Source: Neckera pumila (taxonomy: Eukaryota > Streptophyta > Bryopsida > Hypnales > Neckeraceae). Taken from it: 64,000 nucleotides of DNA. Position numbers and translations under genes: made by a program. Shown here piece after piece: positions 25,401 through 37,900 of this stretch. The number at the start of each line of letters is the position of its first letter. Positions within the stretch are counted from its first letter, which is position 1. The stretch is taken from assembly GCA_963969595.1 (NCBI GenBank), contig OZ018415.1, positions 16,740,001 through 16,804,000 of the forward strand, written 5' to 3'. The notes beneath the pieces are model-generated. The model was not told where the DNA came from and ran no database searches. It saw only the letters and a list, made by a program, of their open reading frames with translations.

Positions 25401-25503
25401 TTTTTTTTTCTTGAAACACATAGACAATTTCCATTGCAAAGAGAAACAGTACACAGAACCTAAGGACCAAGTCCCCGGCAAAGTATTTACATTTTCTACA
25501 ACA

Positions 25504-28500
25504 TTATTTTTGCATTTTTAACCCTAAACCAAAGCATAAGAGCCAACTCAAAACCCAATCCCCGCGGCGGCATAAAGCCAGGCCAGACTCCCAAGGGAGT
25601 GAACGGCTAGAGGCGCTGTGAAGAAGGAGTCCAAGCAAATGGCCAAAGGCTTCGTTAAAGGAGCCCATCTTAGGATGAGCTAAATTCCAGCTCACCTGAA
25701 GGTGGGACCTTTCACCAAAAAAGTCAATTTGAAGCCAGATGTTATCAAAGTGCTTGAGAAAGACTCTTGACTTGTCAGGGTATAGAGCGTAGAGTTTGGT
25801 AGTTTTGAACCAAGCCGCTCTTACATGGTCAATGACAGCTTCCCAGATTGCTTGCTCCATCTTTTGGGGCGGCCATGGGGTATTGTTGAAGCAAATCCCG
25901 TTCCGGTCCAACCATGCAAGCCATATGACCGAACCTTGAATAGGAACCACATTGTAGTGCCTTTCCTGAGTCGGCAAGGTAATTTGGATCCCAAAAGGCA
26001 TTGTTGCCAGGTAAAAGCTAGCCAGGTACCAGAGATAGGAAGAATCTTCAAGGCATGGTAGAGGATCGAGAGATGCATGCCGAGTTTTAGGGCAATGGTG
26101 AAATTGGTGAAGGATTGTTTCTTCTGACCTGTCAAGGCAACTCTGGCAAACAGTGGAAATATTGGGGTTGGCAATCTTATGCCATGAGTGAACTACGACC
26201 GTACAATGATAAACTGACCAGAGGAAGCCTGCCTCTTTTTGTGGCCTAGCCTTGTGCCAAACCTCTATCTACTTAGGTCTGTATCCCACTACCATATTAC
26301 CATGCCATTTTTCGTGGATTGGTTTAGCTAACTCCGATCAATTGGTCAACAATGACCTACCCAATTTTGTGGTATATGAGTGGAGTATAGCTGACTCATC
26401 CCACACCCACCTCCCTGGATCAAAGAAGAATTTAGAAATAATTCCAACGTATAGAAGGGGGCCGACGTTGGGGAGAGTGATTCGGATTCTTTTGAGCCAT
26501 CTTGCAAGGAGATGGCTTTCTTGGTGATTAGATGCCAACCTGGCTAATAGGATAGAGGAAACGTGGCCAACCGTGAAGCTCTGTTGCCCAGGCAGAAGTT
26601 CTATTAGTTGATGACCGGCGGCTAGCCTTGGCTTGAATTTGGCGCTTGTGTCGAAAACAAGTGATGGAATTGGATCCCCCTCGTTTTCAAACACCCCTAT
26701 GAACTCCTGGGGACTTGTCACATATTGATAATTCGTAAGGAAATGGAGCCATGCTCTAGGGATCGAGTCCACCATCTGTTTGTAAGCCGTTAACTCAAAT
26801 TCAAGTAGTCCAAATTGGAATTTTGCTATGTCCCAAGATAGGAATGAAAGGGAAATGTTATCCCAAATGTCATGTATTTGGCCCATCCCCTTGGACATTA
26901 GCTTGGCAGCTCTAGTAGCAAAGAAGCCGTGGTACCCACCAAGAAAGCAAGTCGTCCACCAGAGTAGAGAGGTGAGGACCTTGTCACAGTTTTGTGGTGG
27001 TAAAGCTGTGATGTGTCGATTGAAGAGTCTCCATGCTTTTATGATCCTATCCCAAGCCCTAGAACTCTTGCAAGCATGGAATTTATGTAACAATATCCAC
27101 TGTGGCATTGCAAGCCAGGATCCTAAGGATTGAGGTCAGCATTGGAGGAGACGGTGTCTGAGTAAAAATTAGAGGTTGGAGGAGCCTGGGAGCATAGCCT
27201 TAAGAACCCATTTAGCCATTAAAGGGTGTAAGGCCTCCTCAGGATCTATTAGGTTCAAACCTCCCACAAGTCGAGATGCGCACCAGTCTAACTAGTTCAC
27301 TCTAGCTCGACTTCAATTTGTAGAACCTGACCAAAGAAAGTCCCTTAGTGAGGCCCAAATTTTCCGGATAACGGCAAGTGACCCCCCCCCCCCCCCAAAT
27401 GGCGATGAAATACCACAGGGTGCTAAGTAGAACTGAGTTGACAATAACAGCACATCTTGCTAGAGAGAGATGGATGCTTGTCCAGTATTCTAGTTTCTTT
27501 TTGATCTTGGACTTAAGAAATTTGTCAACATCCGGGGTGTTAAGGTCAATACCAAATGGAGTATCCAGTAGTTTTGAGAGTTGGTGTTCCACAGCCCAGG
27601 GACAGTTAATTTGGGCAAGCCAAGGGGGGGCAGGGTCTGAGAATAGCCAGTATGCCAAACTCTTTGGCCAATTGATTGTAAGACCGGAGACCAAGCTATA
27701 TCTGTCTAGTAGAGAAGACAGTCTACGAAAATATCTTTCCTCCCCTTTGATTGTGAAGTTAACGTTGTCTGCAAATTGGCTTATCAGTTGTTCTGCCACT
27801 ACTGAAGGAAGTGAGATGCCTGCGAGTTCTCCTTCTTTAAGCAAGTGCTTGGCTGCCATGTTGAGCGCCTCACCTACAAATAGGAATAAATATGGGGCCA
27901 AGGGGCAACCCTGCCTCACACCACGTAGCACAGGGAAGGACTTGGTATTAGCTCCATTGATGCAGACTGAGGTCTCCACATCGACAAAGAGCATCTTGAT
28001 GAGATTCATGAAGGCCGGTGGAATACCCATAGTTTCCATTACTCGGAATAGAAAGGGAAGATGAACTGTGTCATAGGCCTTTTGGAAGTCCAACTTCAAG
28101 AGAATCGCTTTTTGGTCCGACTCCTTGGTCCACAAGATAGTTTCGTGTAGCAAGAGGATGTTATCTAGGATATACCTTGTTGGAAGAAAGGCAGATTGAT
28201 CTAAGCTAATTATCTCCGCCAGAATAGATTGTAGTCTTCTTTGGAGAACTTTGGCTAAGATTTTATAAGCAACATTGAGTAAATTGATAGGTTGCCAATT
28301 GCCTAAATCCTCCCTAGATCCTCCTTTGTGTAGCAACACAATCATACCCTCATTCATGCCTTTAGGAAGGGAGCTACAACCAATAGACTGTTGGACCATA
28401 GTTGTAAAGTCTTCACCAATCAAATACCAGTATTTTTGATAGAACTCCGTAATGAACCCGTCCGGTCCAGGACTCTTGTAGGAAGCTATAGCATCTAGGG

Positions 28501-29915
28501 CTAGTTTGAGTTCTGATCCAGATAATGGACTAGAGAGTAGGTCTTTAGAGACCTGTAGAATGTCATTGGAGAGTAAGCCAAGAAATTTGTCCATAGCCTC
28601 AGAGTTTTCAACTGAGCCGGAGGTCGCTGTGTATAATCGGCTATAGAAGTTTGAGCAAACCTGCTTGAGGCCCTCCGTGTCCTCGGTGAGTTGGCCATGT
28701 ATATTATGTAGTCTAATAATTGCAGACGAAGCTGGTTTTTCTCGTACCGCCTTAAAGAACTTAGCTGAGACCATGTCCCTGCTAATCTTCCATCTTAGCC
28801 TCGTCCTAATGCGTTGGCCCGCAACTTTCTTGGAATCTACTCCTTGTAATTGGGCCCGCGCCAAACCATGTTGATTTTGAAGGGTTCATTGGGTCGTTTG
28901 GGTGGTTTTGTAAGTCCAGTGAGGCCTCCGAGTATTTCTGCCTAGCGCCTTCTTCTTCACCCCTAAAGTCGTGCGCCTTCTTGCGGCAGAAACTACGATA
29001 TACCTTGGACACCGGTTTCAGCTTATGGAAGAAGGAGGTAGAGTGTTGAGAGCCATACCATACATACTCAATTTGAGGTTTGGCTTCCTCAAGCCAGTGG
29101 CTACTCATCATTCACCGCGAGGGGCGAGTAATTGAGTTGTGCAACTTGATAGTGGCAGAGATCGGAAAATGATCTGACCATGCATTGTTGCTTCTTACCA
29201 TGTACTCCGCGAGCTTACGATTCATCATGCCAGCACCATTTTTGAATAGATAGAACCGGTCCAGACGGGCCATAATGCAATTCCCATCATCTCAGAAGTT
29301 GTCCCAAGAGTAGGGGAGACTGCCTAGTGACCGCAAGTTATCTTCTACGTGAAGATGTCTTTTGAGGTAAGAGAATAGAGCTCTTTCAGTAAAAGGTATC
29401 ATTCGGCCACATGGGTTGGTTTTATCCTGGCGTACTTCTCCCATGTTGAAGTCACCCCCTATGATCCACCTACAATCCGAGGTTAGTCCATGGATCAAAG
29501 CCTCCCATAGTTGGCAACGTGAAGGAGAGTCGTTGGGGTCATAGATGTTAACAATCCCCACCTTACCGCCTGGAATGCCTTGTAATACAATCCATTGTGC
29601 CCTATTGACTAGTATGGTACCTGACTGGGTTACCATATGCGCCATCTTGGAGGAAACTAGTGTTGTAATGCCACCTTTCCCTGCTTCTGGCCCTGTAAGA
29701 GCATTATTAAACCCAACACTAGCCTCCGCCGTCCAAGAAGAACCTTGAGGCCAAATTAATTTACCAAGCCTACTAGACTCTTTATTTCATAGCTTGTGTT
29801 CCTGCAGCAATACTATATCTAGTTGTGGAAGTGATAGAATATAGTTGCAAAGCATATGGATGGAGGTTCTTTCATTGAGCCCTTGAACATTGAATGACAA
29901 AATTTGTACAATCAT
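25504..29915 (-). pseudogene. LINE ORF2: endonuclease and reverse transcriptase, broken
   Basis: ORF2 would nick the target and copy element RNA into DNA. The start is the Met at 29915, beginning MIVQILSFNVQGLNE. Endonuclease motifs follow in order: VLLQEHK, IIGGDFNMGEV and WSDHFPI. Stops interrupt it after QEHKL (near 29790) and after YSWDNF (29292-29294). A frameshift near 28860 leads into the longest intact piece, 28864-27302 (520 codons). That piece has reverse transcriptase motifs KLDFQKAYDT (motif A), GVRQGCPLAPYLF (motif B) and SQFADNVNF (motif C). Motif C should read ADD, so the second catalytic Asp is Asn. The C-terminal part continues in shifted frames at 27108-26338, 26174-25821 and 26001-25504. 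Total size fits a usual plant L1 ORF2. It cannot make an active enzyme. Confidence 0.9.
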
Positions 29916-30443
29916 TAGCATAAATTGGAGAGCTGAGAATCTTTACGCAGATTCATCTACGCAGAGCGGGGCGGGCTGTCTCTGTACCCCCATTTGTCGA
30001 GTGTGGTAGGGGTCAGTGCGGTAGATGGAGTGCTTGGGGAGGCAGAGAGAGTTCAAGCGGTTGCCTCTAGCATTGCGAACCAACTGTGTGCGCTCCGCTG
30101 CTAGTGGCGGGGTTGACAAGTTTGAGTCTTGGAGAAGGCCCAAAAATGAAGGTGCCCCTTGGCTGGGTCGAATCCTATCAATTGTCATTGCTTAGATAGC
30201 CCTAGATGCTCGGTCATTATCTCTGATCTCAGCTCTACTCAATTGGAGACTCATCCTTCGAGTCAATTGCTCTTATTCTTGGGAAGGAGAGAGGCCAGCT
30301 GGTGATTGTTGATCAAAGGAGATGGCCCTTGGTGCCAAATAGGCCAACTGACCAACTTTGGGGCTTTTATCCCCAAGGGGCACTGAGGAGAATTGCTTGC
30401 TTTGAGCGTCTTCGAACGCCTCTTCCTCGTGTTGGGATGGACC

Positions 30444-30610
30444 CACTACAAGAAACCTATGTTTTTTAGGATGTTTTCACTATTTTTTGGAACGCATTTT
30501 TGTGGACATTACAATTGACAATCCATGTTTTTATGTCAACAATAATGTCCACAAAAACGCATTCCAAAAAATAGTGAAAACATCCTCCAAAAGACGGATT
30601 TCTTATAGTG
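30444..30610. mobile_element. CACTA-type fold-back MITE, 167 bp, inside the LINE
   Basis: The ends are CACTACAAGAAACC and the inverted end finishing GGATTTCTTATAGTG, with ACC on both sides (30441-30443 and 30611-30613). The arms are nearly perfect inverted repeats of about 43 bp around a short centre (GGATGTTTTCACTATTTTTT against its complement). Confidence 0.88.
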
Positions 30611-32299
30611 ACCCAAATCAATGTCTGTGGAAAATTCCTGCACTGGATCTTCCTCCGTGTCGTCTGTGAAGGCAAACCGTTTACCGTTATGAACGTCAGT
30701 CCCAAGAAGTTCGAGGGTGCAACTTGCTGGTCCGAAAGGGACTTGGCGTATTTGAGCAGGGTTGATTTGTGGCTGGGTGTTGATCGATGCATGCTGGATC
30801 GTCATGCTTGGTGACACTCCTGATCCTTCTGTTTGGTGACAAATAGGCTGGGCTGTTTAGTCGGGAGTGTGGCGAAACGGTTGTGGATTCTACTCCACTG
30901 TGGTAGCCAAACTTGAGAATTTGGCCGCGATGATGGCATCCTGTTTGTCCACTAGGAGAAGCATGTAGTGCTCTATGTCTTCTTCCCGCACCTTGCTGTC
31001 CTCGTCATCCTGTATGGGATCTTCCGTGAAGTTGGATATGTGGACCGGATTGTCCCTTAAAGTAAGTAGAGGAGCGAGTGGAAGATTCGGCGCGTCATTG
31101 GGAGGGGCGGAGCGAATGATTAGCAGTCCCTGCTTGGATTGGTGGGACTTTGCACATAGGCCTATGTCCCTCTTTGGGTCGGTCCTTGGATGCTGGGATC
31201 TTAATTGACAATACTGAGGGTCTGGCCGCGGCTGCTGGAAGTTCGGGAGATGACATTGGCGCTTTGGGTGCCAAATTTGGGAAGTACGGCTGTAGTGTCT
31301 GGAGCTCCAGCGTCACTCTTGGGTCCTTGATTCTTGAGGCTGGTCCCACGAGCATCTCTACTAGGGGTTCAGACGTCGGAGCTGGGCGCGTGTGTGGTGC
31401 TGCCGGGGCCTTGAATGTTGCTGTTGGGCCAGTGTACGTCCTTGTCGCCTTGTACATCAGTCATGGCTTTGTCAACGTTGGCGGGGCCCTTTGGTAATTC
31501 AACGTCCGTTGAGGTGGGGCTGAAGTAGCCAGGGTCGCTGGAGGCAAGCACGATCAAGCCAATCTGTTGTTACCGTTGCCTGATCGATCCCTATTTTGGC
31601 TTGCGTGGTTTGTGGGAGACCACCGTGAATCCGTCATCTGCCTCTGACTGTCGTTGGGTTGAGAAACTTTGGCTAGATTGCCTCGGTTGGGGTGGCTGAT
31701 CCTACTATGTCGCTGAGAGTTACAGTGAGGGGTCTGATGCGCCCGTGGTTGATTTGTTGGCTGTCGACGGGGCTGGAGATTTGAGGTCAACAGAATGCCG
31801 CGGCTTAGACAGTCCGAGTCTTCGTGAGAGGAGTTTGGGCACCGCTGGCACGATCTGTCTGGGACCCCATACTCAATCGTAATTTCCAAAAAAAACCCTA
31901 CCACATTTGCACCTGAGAATGAGGCTACGTATCCTTGAGTGGGGTCAATAGACACGCAAAATCTGGGGTCAGCTGTTGTTGAAGAGTCTCAATCTTCATT
32001 GATGACTGTTCCCACTAAGCCAGCCAGACGTTTCGCCTCGTGTTGGTGGAACTCAAGTGGCAGGTTCTTGAGGTTGATCCAACAAGGAACACCAAGGCCT
32101 ATTGGTTAGCTAGGGTTGAATGCCGGCATCCATTGCTCGAAGACCGCCATGCCAACCTTAAGTTGGCAAGGAGATCGTGCTAAGGTTTGGTGAACTAGGT
32201 CAATAGATTTCAATTTGATGAAATGAAAAACTCCTCCCACATCACGGTGCAATGAAACCCTAGTGTTAAGCAGTGTTTCAAGTTCCCTGACCCACAATT

Positions 32300-33582
32300 C
32301 ACTATAAAAAAAACCCATGTTTTTGGTGATGTTTTACCTCTAACGCACGATGTCTAATAAAACATGAAGATTTCAAAGGACATTTGACCCAACAAGGTAG
32401 ATTTTGGTGGACGTTGCAGAGAACATTGGCTTTTTATTATAAATCTAAGTTGATGTTATCATTGACGCTGACGTTGTATTTGACATGATTGAAATTATGC
32501 TGATGCTGTTTGGAACGTCCAAAAAAACATAGACTACCAAGTCAACAAATAGGTCCATTTTGTCTATAGATAAATTAGTAAAAATTACTACGGGCAATGA
32601 TAAAATATTGACCATATTAAAAAATTTAGGGGAAGGGCAGCCACATGGCATACTTTGCAAAAAAAGGATAATGGATGGATGTGCACCATGGATGAAAAGA
32701 GATGGTCTTTATACTGTGGGGTGGTAGGAAGTGAAACAATCCATGTGGGATATATATAGCAAGAGCTGTGTTCAATGTAAAATGTCTGAAATAATATGCT
32801 TCAGATGTCTAAAAGAACATCTACATGTCTGAAACAACGTCTAGACGTCTAAAACAATGTCAAAACTTATAATGGTTAAGTTCCCATATTTGAGTTCTCA
32901 TATCTTTTGTCTCACCATGGACGGACAATGCAAATATAAAGGACCTCTTAATCCTTCATTTTCACTAACTTTTAATGAATGAATTCCTTCATTTTGCCAT
33001 CAAAAATTCTCTTGATGGTAGATGGTAAGTTTTATTTAATTCTTGTTGAATTCTGTCATTTTGATTGTTTATTTTTTTATTTTTTTAAATAACTTTTTTC
33101 TACTAACCTTGTCCTATGGGTATAGTATGCAGCAATTGATGTCACAAAAATCGTCTAAGTAGATGTCTAAATTCACATTTAAAAAAACAACACTAAAATT
33201 TTTTAAACAACATAAAAGTATGCTAACAAGGCATGCCACATCAAATATTGGCGGATCCATGTCACTTTTCCCTTGGTCCACGTCTGCAACAAACCGGATG
33301 AAATTTTTTTCATACGTAGCACTGCCCGCCCACGTGACGCTTACGTGGAGCTGAGTTGTCCCCCAAATGGCACACTTTTAGGACCTTGAAAAAGCATGTC
33401 ATGTGTGATGTCAAAAAAAAAAAAGGCCAAATTGGGCATGTTTTTTGAAAACAATAGACGTTTTTTGCTTGTTTTTTGTGACGCGATTTTAGGTGACATA
33501 TACGTTGACTCTCAGACATGTTTTTTTGGACATCAGACAACATTTTTTCAGACATCATAAAAAAGGCCAGTTTTTTATAGTG
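32300..33582. mobile_element. CACTA-type non-autonomous element, 1.28 kb, inside LINE ORF1
   Basis: The left end is CACTATAAAAAAAACC and the right end finishes GGCCAGTTTTTTATAGTG. The flanking triplets are ATT and ACT, a target duplication with one change. LINE ORF1 coding resumes on either side. The interior contains repeated ATGTCTGAAACAAC-type motifs and no transposase. Confidence 0.75.
32779..32870. repeat. Short tandem-like TGTCTGAAACAACGTCTAGA motifs
   Basis: About five related units of roughly 20 bp occur in succession inside the 1.28 kb element. Related motifs recur near its right end (33510-33560), as is usual for subterminal repeats of CACTA elements. Confidence 0.6.
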
Positions 33583-34155
33583 ACTCGTGACAATACACAA
33601 GGGGGAGATCGACGGCAAACCTCACAATGATGACGTGTTGTTTCAGGAACGCGACTTCTCTTTTGAGCACCACCATGTTGAGCTCGGACGCAGGTACAAC
33701 GATGCAGTCCCGCACGAGGTGACTGTTAGGATTTCTGGTGAGGCCTATAAGAAGATCGGAGTTGCCGTATTCCTGTTGGTCCTGCTATTGGTTTGCCAAG
33801 GTCGGACCAACTAGGTCCACTTCATTGACCCGCCTACTGCCATGTGACGCGCAACCAGGTCCTGAATCAGTGGAGGTTCTAGCGATACGAGCATCTTGGC
33901 GTAGAGCCACGGCGTAGAGCGACGGCGTAGCTTGCTAACGTCATTGTGAATAGGCTGAGTTAAGCTAAGTGGAGTTTGTGAAACTAGGTTTGGATAATCC
34001 TACTTGGTGCTAAGATAATCAATTGCATGCATTGCATGAACGCAAACCTAGACAATTCAACAAACAGTGGTCAAGCGACAGAGTTCCTCTCACAGAGAAC
34101 CAGCATGAACCCTAACTGCGGCGGCGCCGCTTCGGGCCTTGCTCTCTCCATCGTG

Positions 34156-34171
34156 CTATCTAGAAAGTTTT
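34156..34171. repeat. LINE target-site duplication, right copy
   Basis: CTATCTAGAAAGTTTT pairs with 25385-25400 and adjoins the 5' end of the LINE. Confidence 0.88.
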
Positions 34172-34957
34172 GATTCTTTTCATTTGGATTTGTTATGAGA
34201 AAGTTATGGGCATTCTTGTTTTTGGGGCAATGAGAGCATCTTCTTGAAAAAAGTAACTTCTAGGATGCATTTCTGAATGCAATTTTCCAAATTTTCCATT
34301 TTTTTTCCCCTCATGGTTTGTATTACTTGCAAGAACAATCTCATAATTGGGATTAGTGCATTTTAATTCCATCTAAAATATATGAATATTTTAGATTTTC
34401 CTTCTATCTTGTATCTACTTCTACTTAACAATTTTTTAAAGAGTGATAATTGAGTTTTCTTAAATTTTTTTTTTCCTAGACTCTGAATTCAATCCCAAGA
34501 TTTAAAGCTCACAACTCTGTAGTGCAAAAATTTTAAGTTAAAATGTTCAAAGTCAAAAAATCTCGTCCCGCAATGTGTTGAAAAACTTATTTATTTCACT
34601 TTAAACATAGATATCTTGCAACCTCTATGGTCAAAAATTCTGAAATTTTTTCTACACACTCTCATACTAGTTAGATGTAAGATCCTACAATTAGATGTGA
34701 AAATAGAACATTTTTCAATTTTTTTACTATTTGCTATAGAAATAGCAGTTTTGAGTGTTTTTTGGCAGAAAAAGGACCTCGATCCCTTAGGGGTTAGAGA
34801 GGATCAATAGAGTGACATTAGAGAAGTAACATTTTTGATTATTTCTCTTGGCTTCACACTTCATAGCATTTCCACAATTTTGTGATTTTGTAAGCTTTGA
34901 ACTTTCATGACTTCAATGTTCTATTGCTATTACCAAATGATTTGAAAAATTTGTTAA

Positions 34958-35893
34958 CCTCTAAAGTCTCATTGTCCCCTTGGGGGATAAATTGGATTTC
35001 GGGCAAGTTCGTGTGAGTCTGTGACTTCGATTTTTATGAAACTTTTTGAAACTTTCCCATATAATAGAAAAATTGATCTACTATGTAAGAATACAATTTT
35101 TATTTCAATTGGTGACCGGGAGCAAAAGTTATACCAAAAAAAGCCTAGAATTGAACTTGACGAGAAACACAAAAAAATGAAAAAAATGAAAATGTAATGA
35201 ATTTTATTTTATTTTATTCCTAAAATATTATATTTTTGTCTACATGCAAAGCTTTGATTCATTCTATTTGGACCAATATTGAAAACGTTATGGACAATCT
35301 TGTTTTTCAAGCAATTAGAGCATCTTATTGAAAAAGTAACTTGTAGGATTCATTTTTGAATGCAATTTTCACAATTTTTTTCAAAAAAAATTGATTGAAA
35401 AGGTTGTGTTTGCTTGCTAGAACAATCTCATCATTGGAATTATTGTGATTCAATCCTATCTTAGAGCTATTATCAATTTAGTTTTCTTTTTCAATTTTGA
35501 ACGTACTTCTACTTAACAATTTTTTAAAGAATGAAAATCAAGTGTGTGTTTTTTGAAAAAAAATTCAAGACTTTTAATTCAATTATTCAAAATAAAAGTT
35601 TTCAATTCAAAGTTTGTTGTGCAAAAAATTTCCACAAATGGCAGTCAAAGTCATCTGAAATTGTAGGCCAATGTTCAAAAAAACTTTGTTTTTCAACTTT
35701 GAATGCTAATTTCTTCCAATCTATATTGTCGAACTTCATGAATTTTTTACTACATGATCTTAAGTAAGTGTGAAAGATCTTACAGTTAGATTCTACAAAA
35801 AACTGTTTTTTTATTTGTTTTGTTGGGTGAATGCAACAAAAATGGATGATTTGAGTGGTTTTTGACAAAAAAATGGCCTTGAGACTTTAGGGG
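34958..35893. mobile_element. TTAA-family element, 936 bp
   Basis: The left end is CCTCTAAAGTCTCATTG after TTAA (34954-34957). The right end is GAGACTTTAGGGG before ATAA (35894-35897), a one-base-changed TTAA. The interior follows the family layout, with GGGGGATAAATTGGATTTCG near the left and GGCCTTGAGAC near the right. It is non-coding. Confidence 0.8.
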
Positions 35894-35897
35894 ATAA

Positions 35898-37009
35898 ATT
35901 GAAGGAATTTCGGATTCCGCAACAATTCATGTATCCACAAAATCTTTGAAATATGCAAATTTATCATTTCAATTCTTCAATTTTTGTCACCACTATTTGT
36001 GAGGGAAAAACTTTATCAACTAGTGGTGTTCAATTATTCAATTGAGCTCAATAATGCCTCTAAGGTACACAATTTTCTTTACATTTACTTTGAGCATTTG
36101 AGATTGTCCATTTTAGATGCCGTACTAGCCAAGTGCAATGTCGCACCCCCAAGTGCAATAATGTCTAATTTTGATTTTTTTTTCAACTCTTTCCATCTTT
36201 TAAGCCTTATGGGCCTTTTATTTTCTTCTGCATTTGCACCATCTTTTAACCTTCTATCCGAGGGCTCTTGGACAATACCTAAGGGCACCGCCTTGGATTG
36301 GCTTTCAAGGGAGCTTTTATGATTTATGGTGCCAAACATGTTTTGCAACAAATGATGTTTGAATTGTTTATTCCCTTTTTTCATGAAGGAAGTAGAGCAA
36401 AAAGCCACAAGCAGTTTGCAAAAAAAAATAGATTTTTGCTACGCCCTTGTTTCGAAACATTGCAGGGTCGAACCCGCTTTGATGCGCACAATACCCTTTT
36501 TTTTAGCCCGCATGGACCACGAGGCCAAAGGATTTGCAAACACTAGGATCATGCATCCATCACTTCAAATCAAGCCGGCCAAATAGGCATCAAGCTTTTG
36601 TTTGCCTGGATGGCAAAAGTAGGTTTGACCAGAGATGTTTGGCGTATAGTCTCTGAGGGCGAACCATCATGGTTTGTTCCCTACTGATCGTCGTTGCAGA
36701 TTTCCCAGCATATTGTCAAATTTGACCAAGACATTGTTGCCTTGTCAGGCACAAATACAACTGCCAATACTGGAAGAGATAATAAAAGTAGAAATGTTGT
36801 CACTAATACGGACCATACAAATAGGGGTATTCTATGCATGGTCATTCCTGGCCTACGCATGTTGAAAATAGATAGGGGTCAGTCTATGCTGCCCTCCGGA
36901 CCATACATGACAATTTCTTGTCATACAACTCTCACTTGGAAAACTTCAATTGCTGAGATTCTTGTATTAGGTGCGTCTCGAAGGATGTGTTGCTTAATAG
37001 GGGCCTGGG
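35898..37009. other. Unassigned DNA left of the mitochondrial insert
   Basis: Short frames at 35984-36322 and 36694-37014 (plus) and 36085-36408 (minus) do not match a family that I recognise. The boundary with mitochondrial DNA is somewhere near 37.0 kb. Confidence 0.4.
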
Positions 37010-37900
37010 ACTGATAGTATAATATTATCTGCATTTCCTAGCTTCTTTGCATGATACGCTTCGCAGTGAGCTTTATATAATGGAATCTGCTTTCGTTTAT
37101 ATGCTCTGGGCAATCGGGTAACCTTAGTTTCTTATTCGAATCTCTACTTATACGTTTAAAACAGTCCTTACATGATTTATTTCCATATTCCTATCACCGC
37201 AGATGGCACAAATTCAACCTAACCCAGACTCGTAAAAATGTTTGGTCCACTAAACCTGCATAATCTAATTTGGAGTAGTTGTTTACCTTGTAATCATGTA
37301 GAACCTTATAGTTATTTGGAATCGTCAGGCTACTCTAAGTATTCAAGCATTGAAGCTTAGCTCCAATTTTATTGAACCTAGTTCGGAACTTCGATTTGAA
37401 AGCCGGCTTTAAATGAGTGAACTAAGATCTTAATCATTTTTTGCAAATTTCTTTCATCAACCACACCACAATAATTAGGATTTTGGCGGTCCTATTAATT
37501 AGGTCAGGATGGATATCTGGATGTGATAGTCTTATCTCTTGATACCTTTGGCGCAGATTAATCTATGATTTAGCCTTTGCATATTTGTATCTGCAAGTTT
37601 GAAAAACTAGTTCTTATGCAATCTATAAGGGGTTGGGCCATCTAAATCTTTTTCCGCAAAGCCGAGAAAGTTGGTTTTTTGAGTAATGTCCCCAAGCTTA
37701 CCTTGGATACTTTCATAGCAGGAAACCAGAAATTTAGGATCCGATAGAATTATTTTTAGTCCATTATAGCATCCTTGGTTATTCTTACAATTGTTTACTA
37801 TCTTATTAGCATATGTACAGGCGTCTCTTTGTTAATCATTCTTCTGATTTCTTTGAAGAGGCCTGTAAGAGTAACTTTCTTTGCCCAAAATAGATGAAAA
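37010..37900 (-). pseudogene. Degraded group II intron maturase inside cox1 intron 511
   Basis: Translation in shifting frames gives fragments typical of plant mitochondrial intron maturases. An RT-domain start reads ILSDPKFLVSCYESIQGKLG at about 37745-37681. A C-terminal endonuclease-like fragment reads AYKRKQIPLYKAHCEAYHA at about 37105-37050. Between them are many stops. The original protein would have aided splicing of its host intron. Confidence 0.6.

Larger units (their letters stand above)
30190..34151 (-). pseudogene. LINE ORF1: RNA-binding protein, broken by mutations and two insertions
   Basis: ORF1 would coat the element RNA. A Met at the 5' end of the element (34151) opens MERARPEAAPPQLGF but soon meets a stop. 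A second part from about 33830 reads KREVAFLKQHVIIVRFAVD up to the CACTA insertion. It resumes after 32300 as ELWVRELETLL, then VFEQWMPAFNPS and INLKNLPLEFH, which is DUF4283-like. A CCHC knuckle, CQRCPNSSHEDSDC (C-x2-C-x4-H-x4-C), follows at about 31850. A Pro/Ala-rich tail occupies about 31460-31095. Stops and frame changes occur throughout. The 3' limit is approximate. Confidence 0.75.
25401..34155 (-). mobile_element. Complete L1-type non-LTR retrotransposon (LINE), inactive
   Basis: The element runs on the minus strand from CACGATGGAGAGAGCAAGG at 34155 down to a poly(A) tail, a T-run at about 25397-25409 on the plus strand. It is flanked by 16 bp target duplications. ORF1 shows a DUF4283-type RNA-binding domain and a CCHC knuckle; ORF2 shows an AP-type endonuclease, a reverse transcriptase and a C-terminal region. 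This order is that of plant L1 elements. Both ORFs carry stops and frameshifts. Two CACTA elements (30444-30610 and 32300-33582) inserted later, so the LINE proper is about 7.3 kb. The intact 5' end and the duplications show full-length insertion by target-primed reverse transcription. Confidence 0.9.
25107..34793. mobile_element. TTAA-family element split by a LINE (25107-25400 plus 34156-34793)
   Basis: The left end is CCCCTAAAGGACCG at 25107 and the right end finishes CCCTTAGGGG at 34793. The flanks are TTAG on both sides (25103-25106 and 34794-34797). Removing the LINE at 25401-34155 and one target-duplication copy restores a continuous family member of about 0.9 kb that aligns with 6898-7821. 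The matching TTAG flanks support a 4 bp, not 2 bp, target duplication. Confidence 0.82.

Noticed and set aside
25825..29748. Plus-strand frames opposite the LINE (for example 27378-28064)
   Set aside because: They are antisense shadows of the endonuclease and reverse transcriptase coding sequence.
36694..37014. 106-codon plus-strand frame beside the mitochondrial insert
   Set aside because: It has protein-like composition but no family match that I can name, and it overlaps the insert boundary. Too weak to call.
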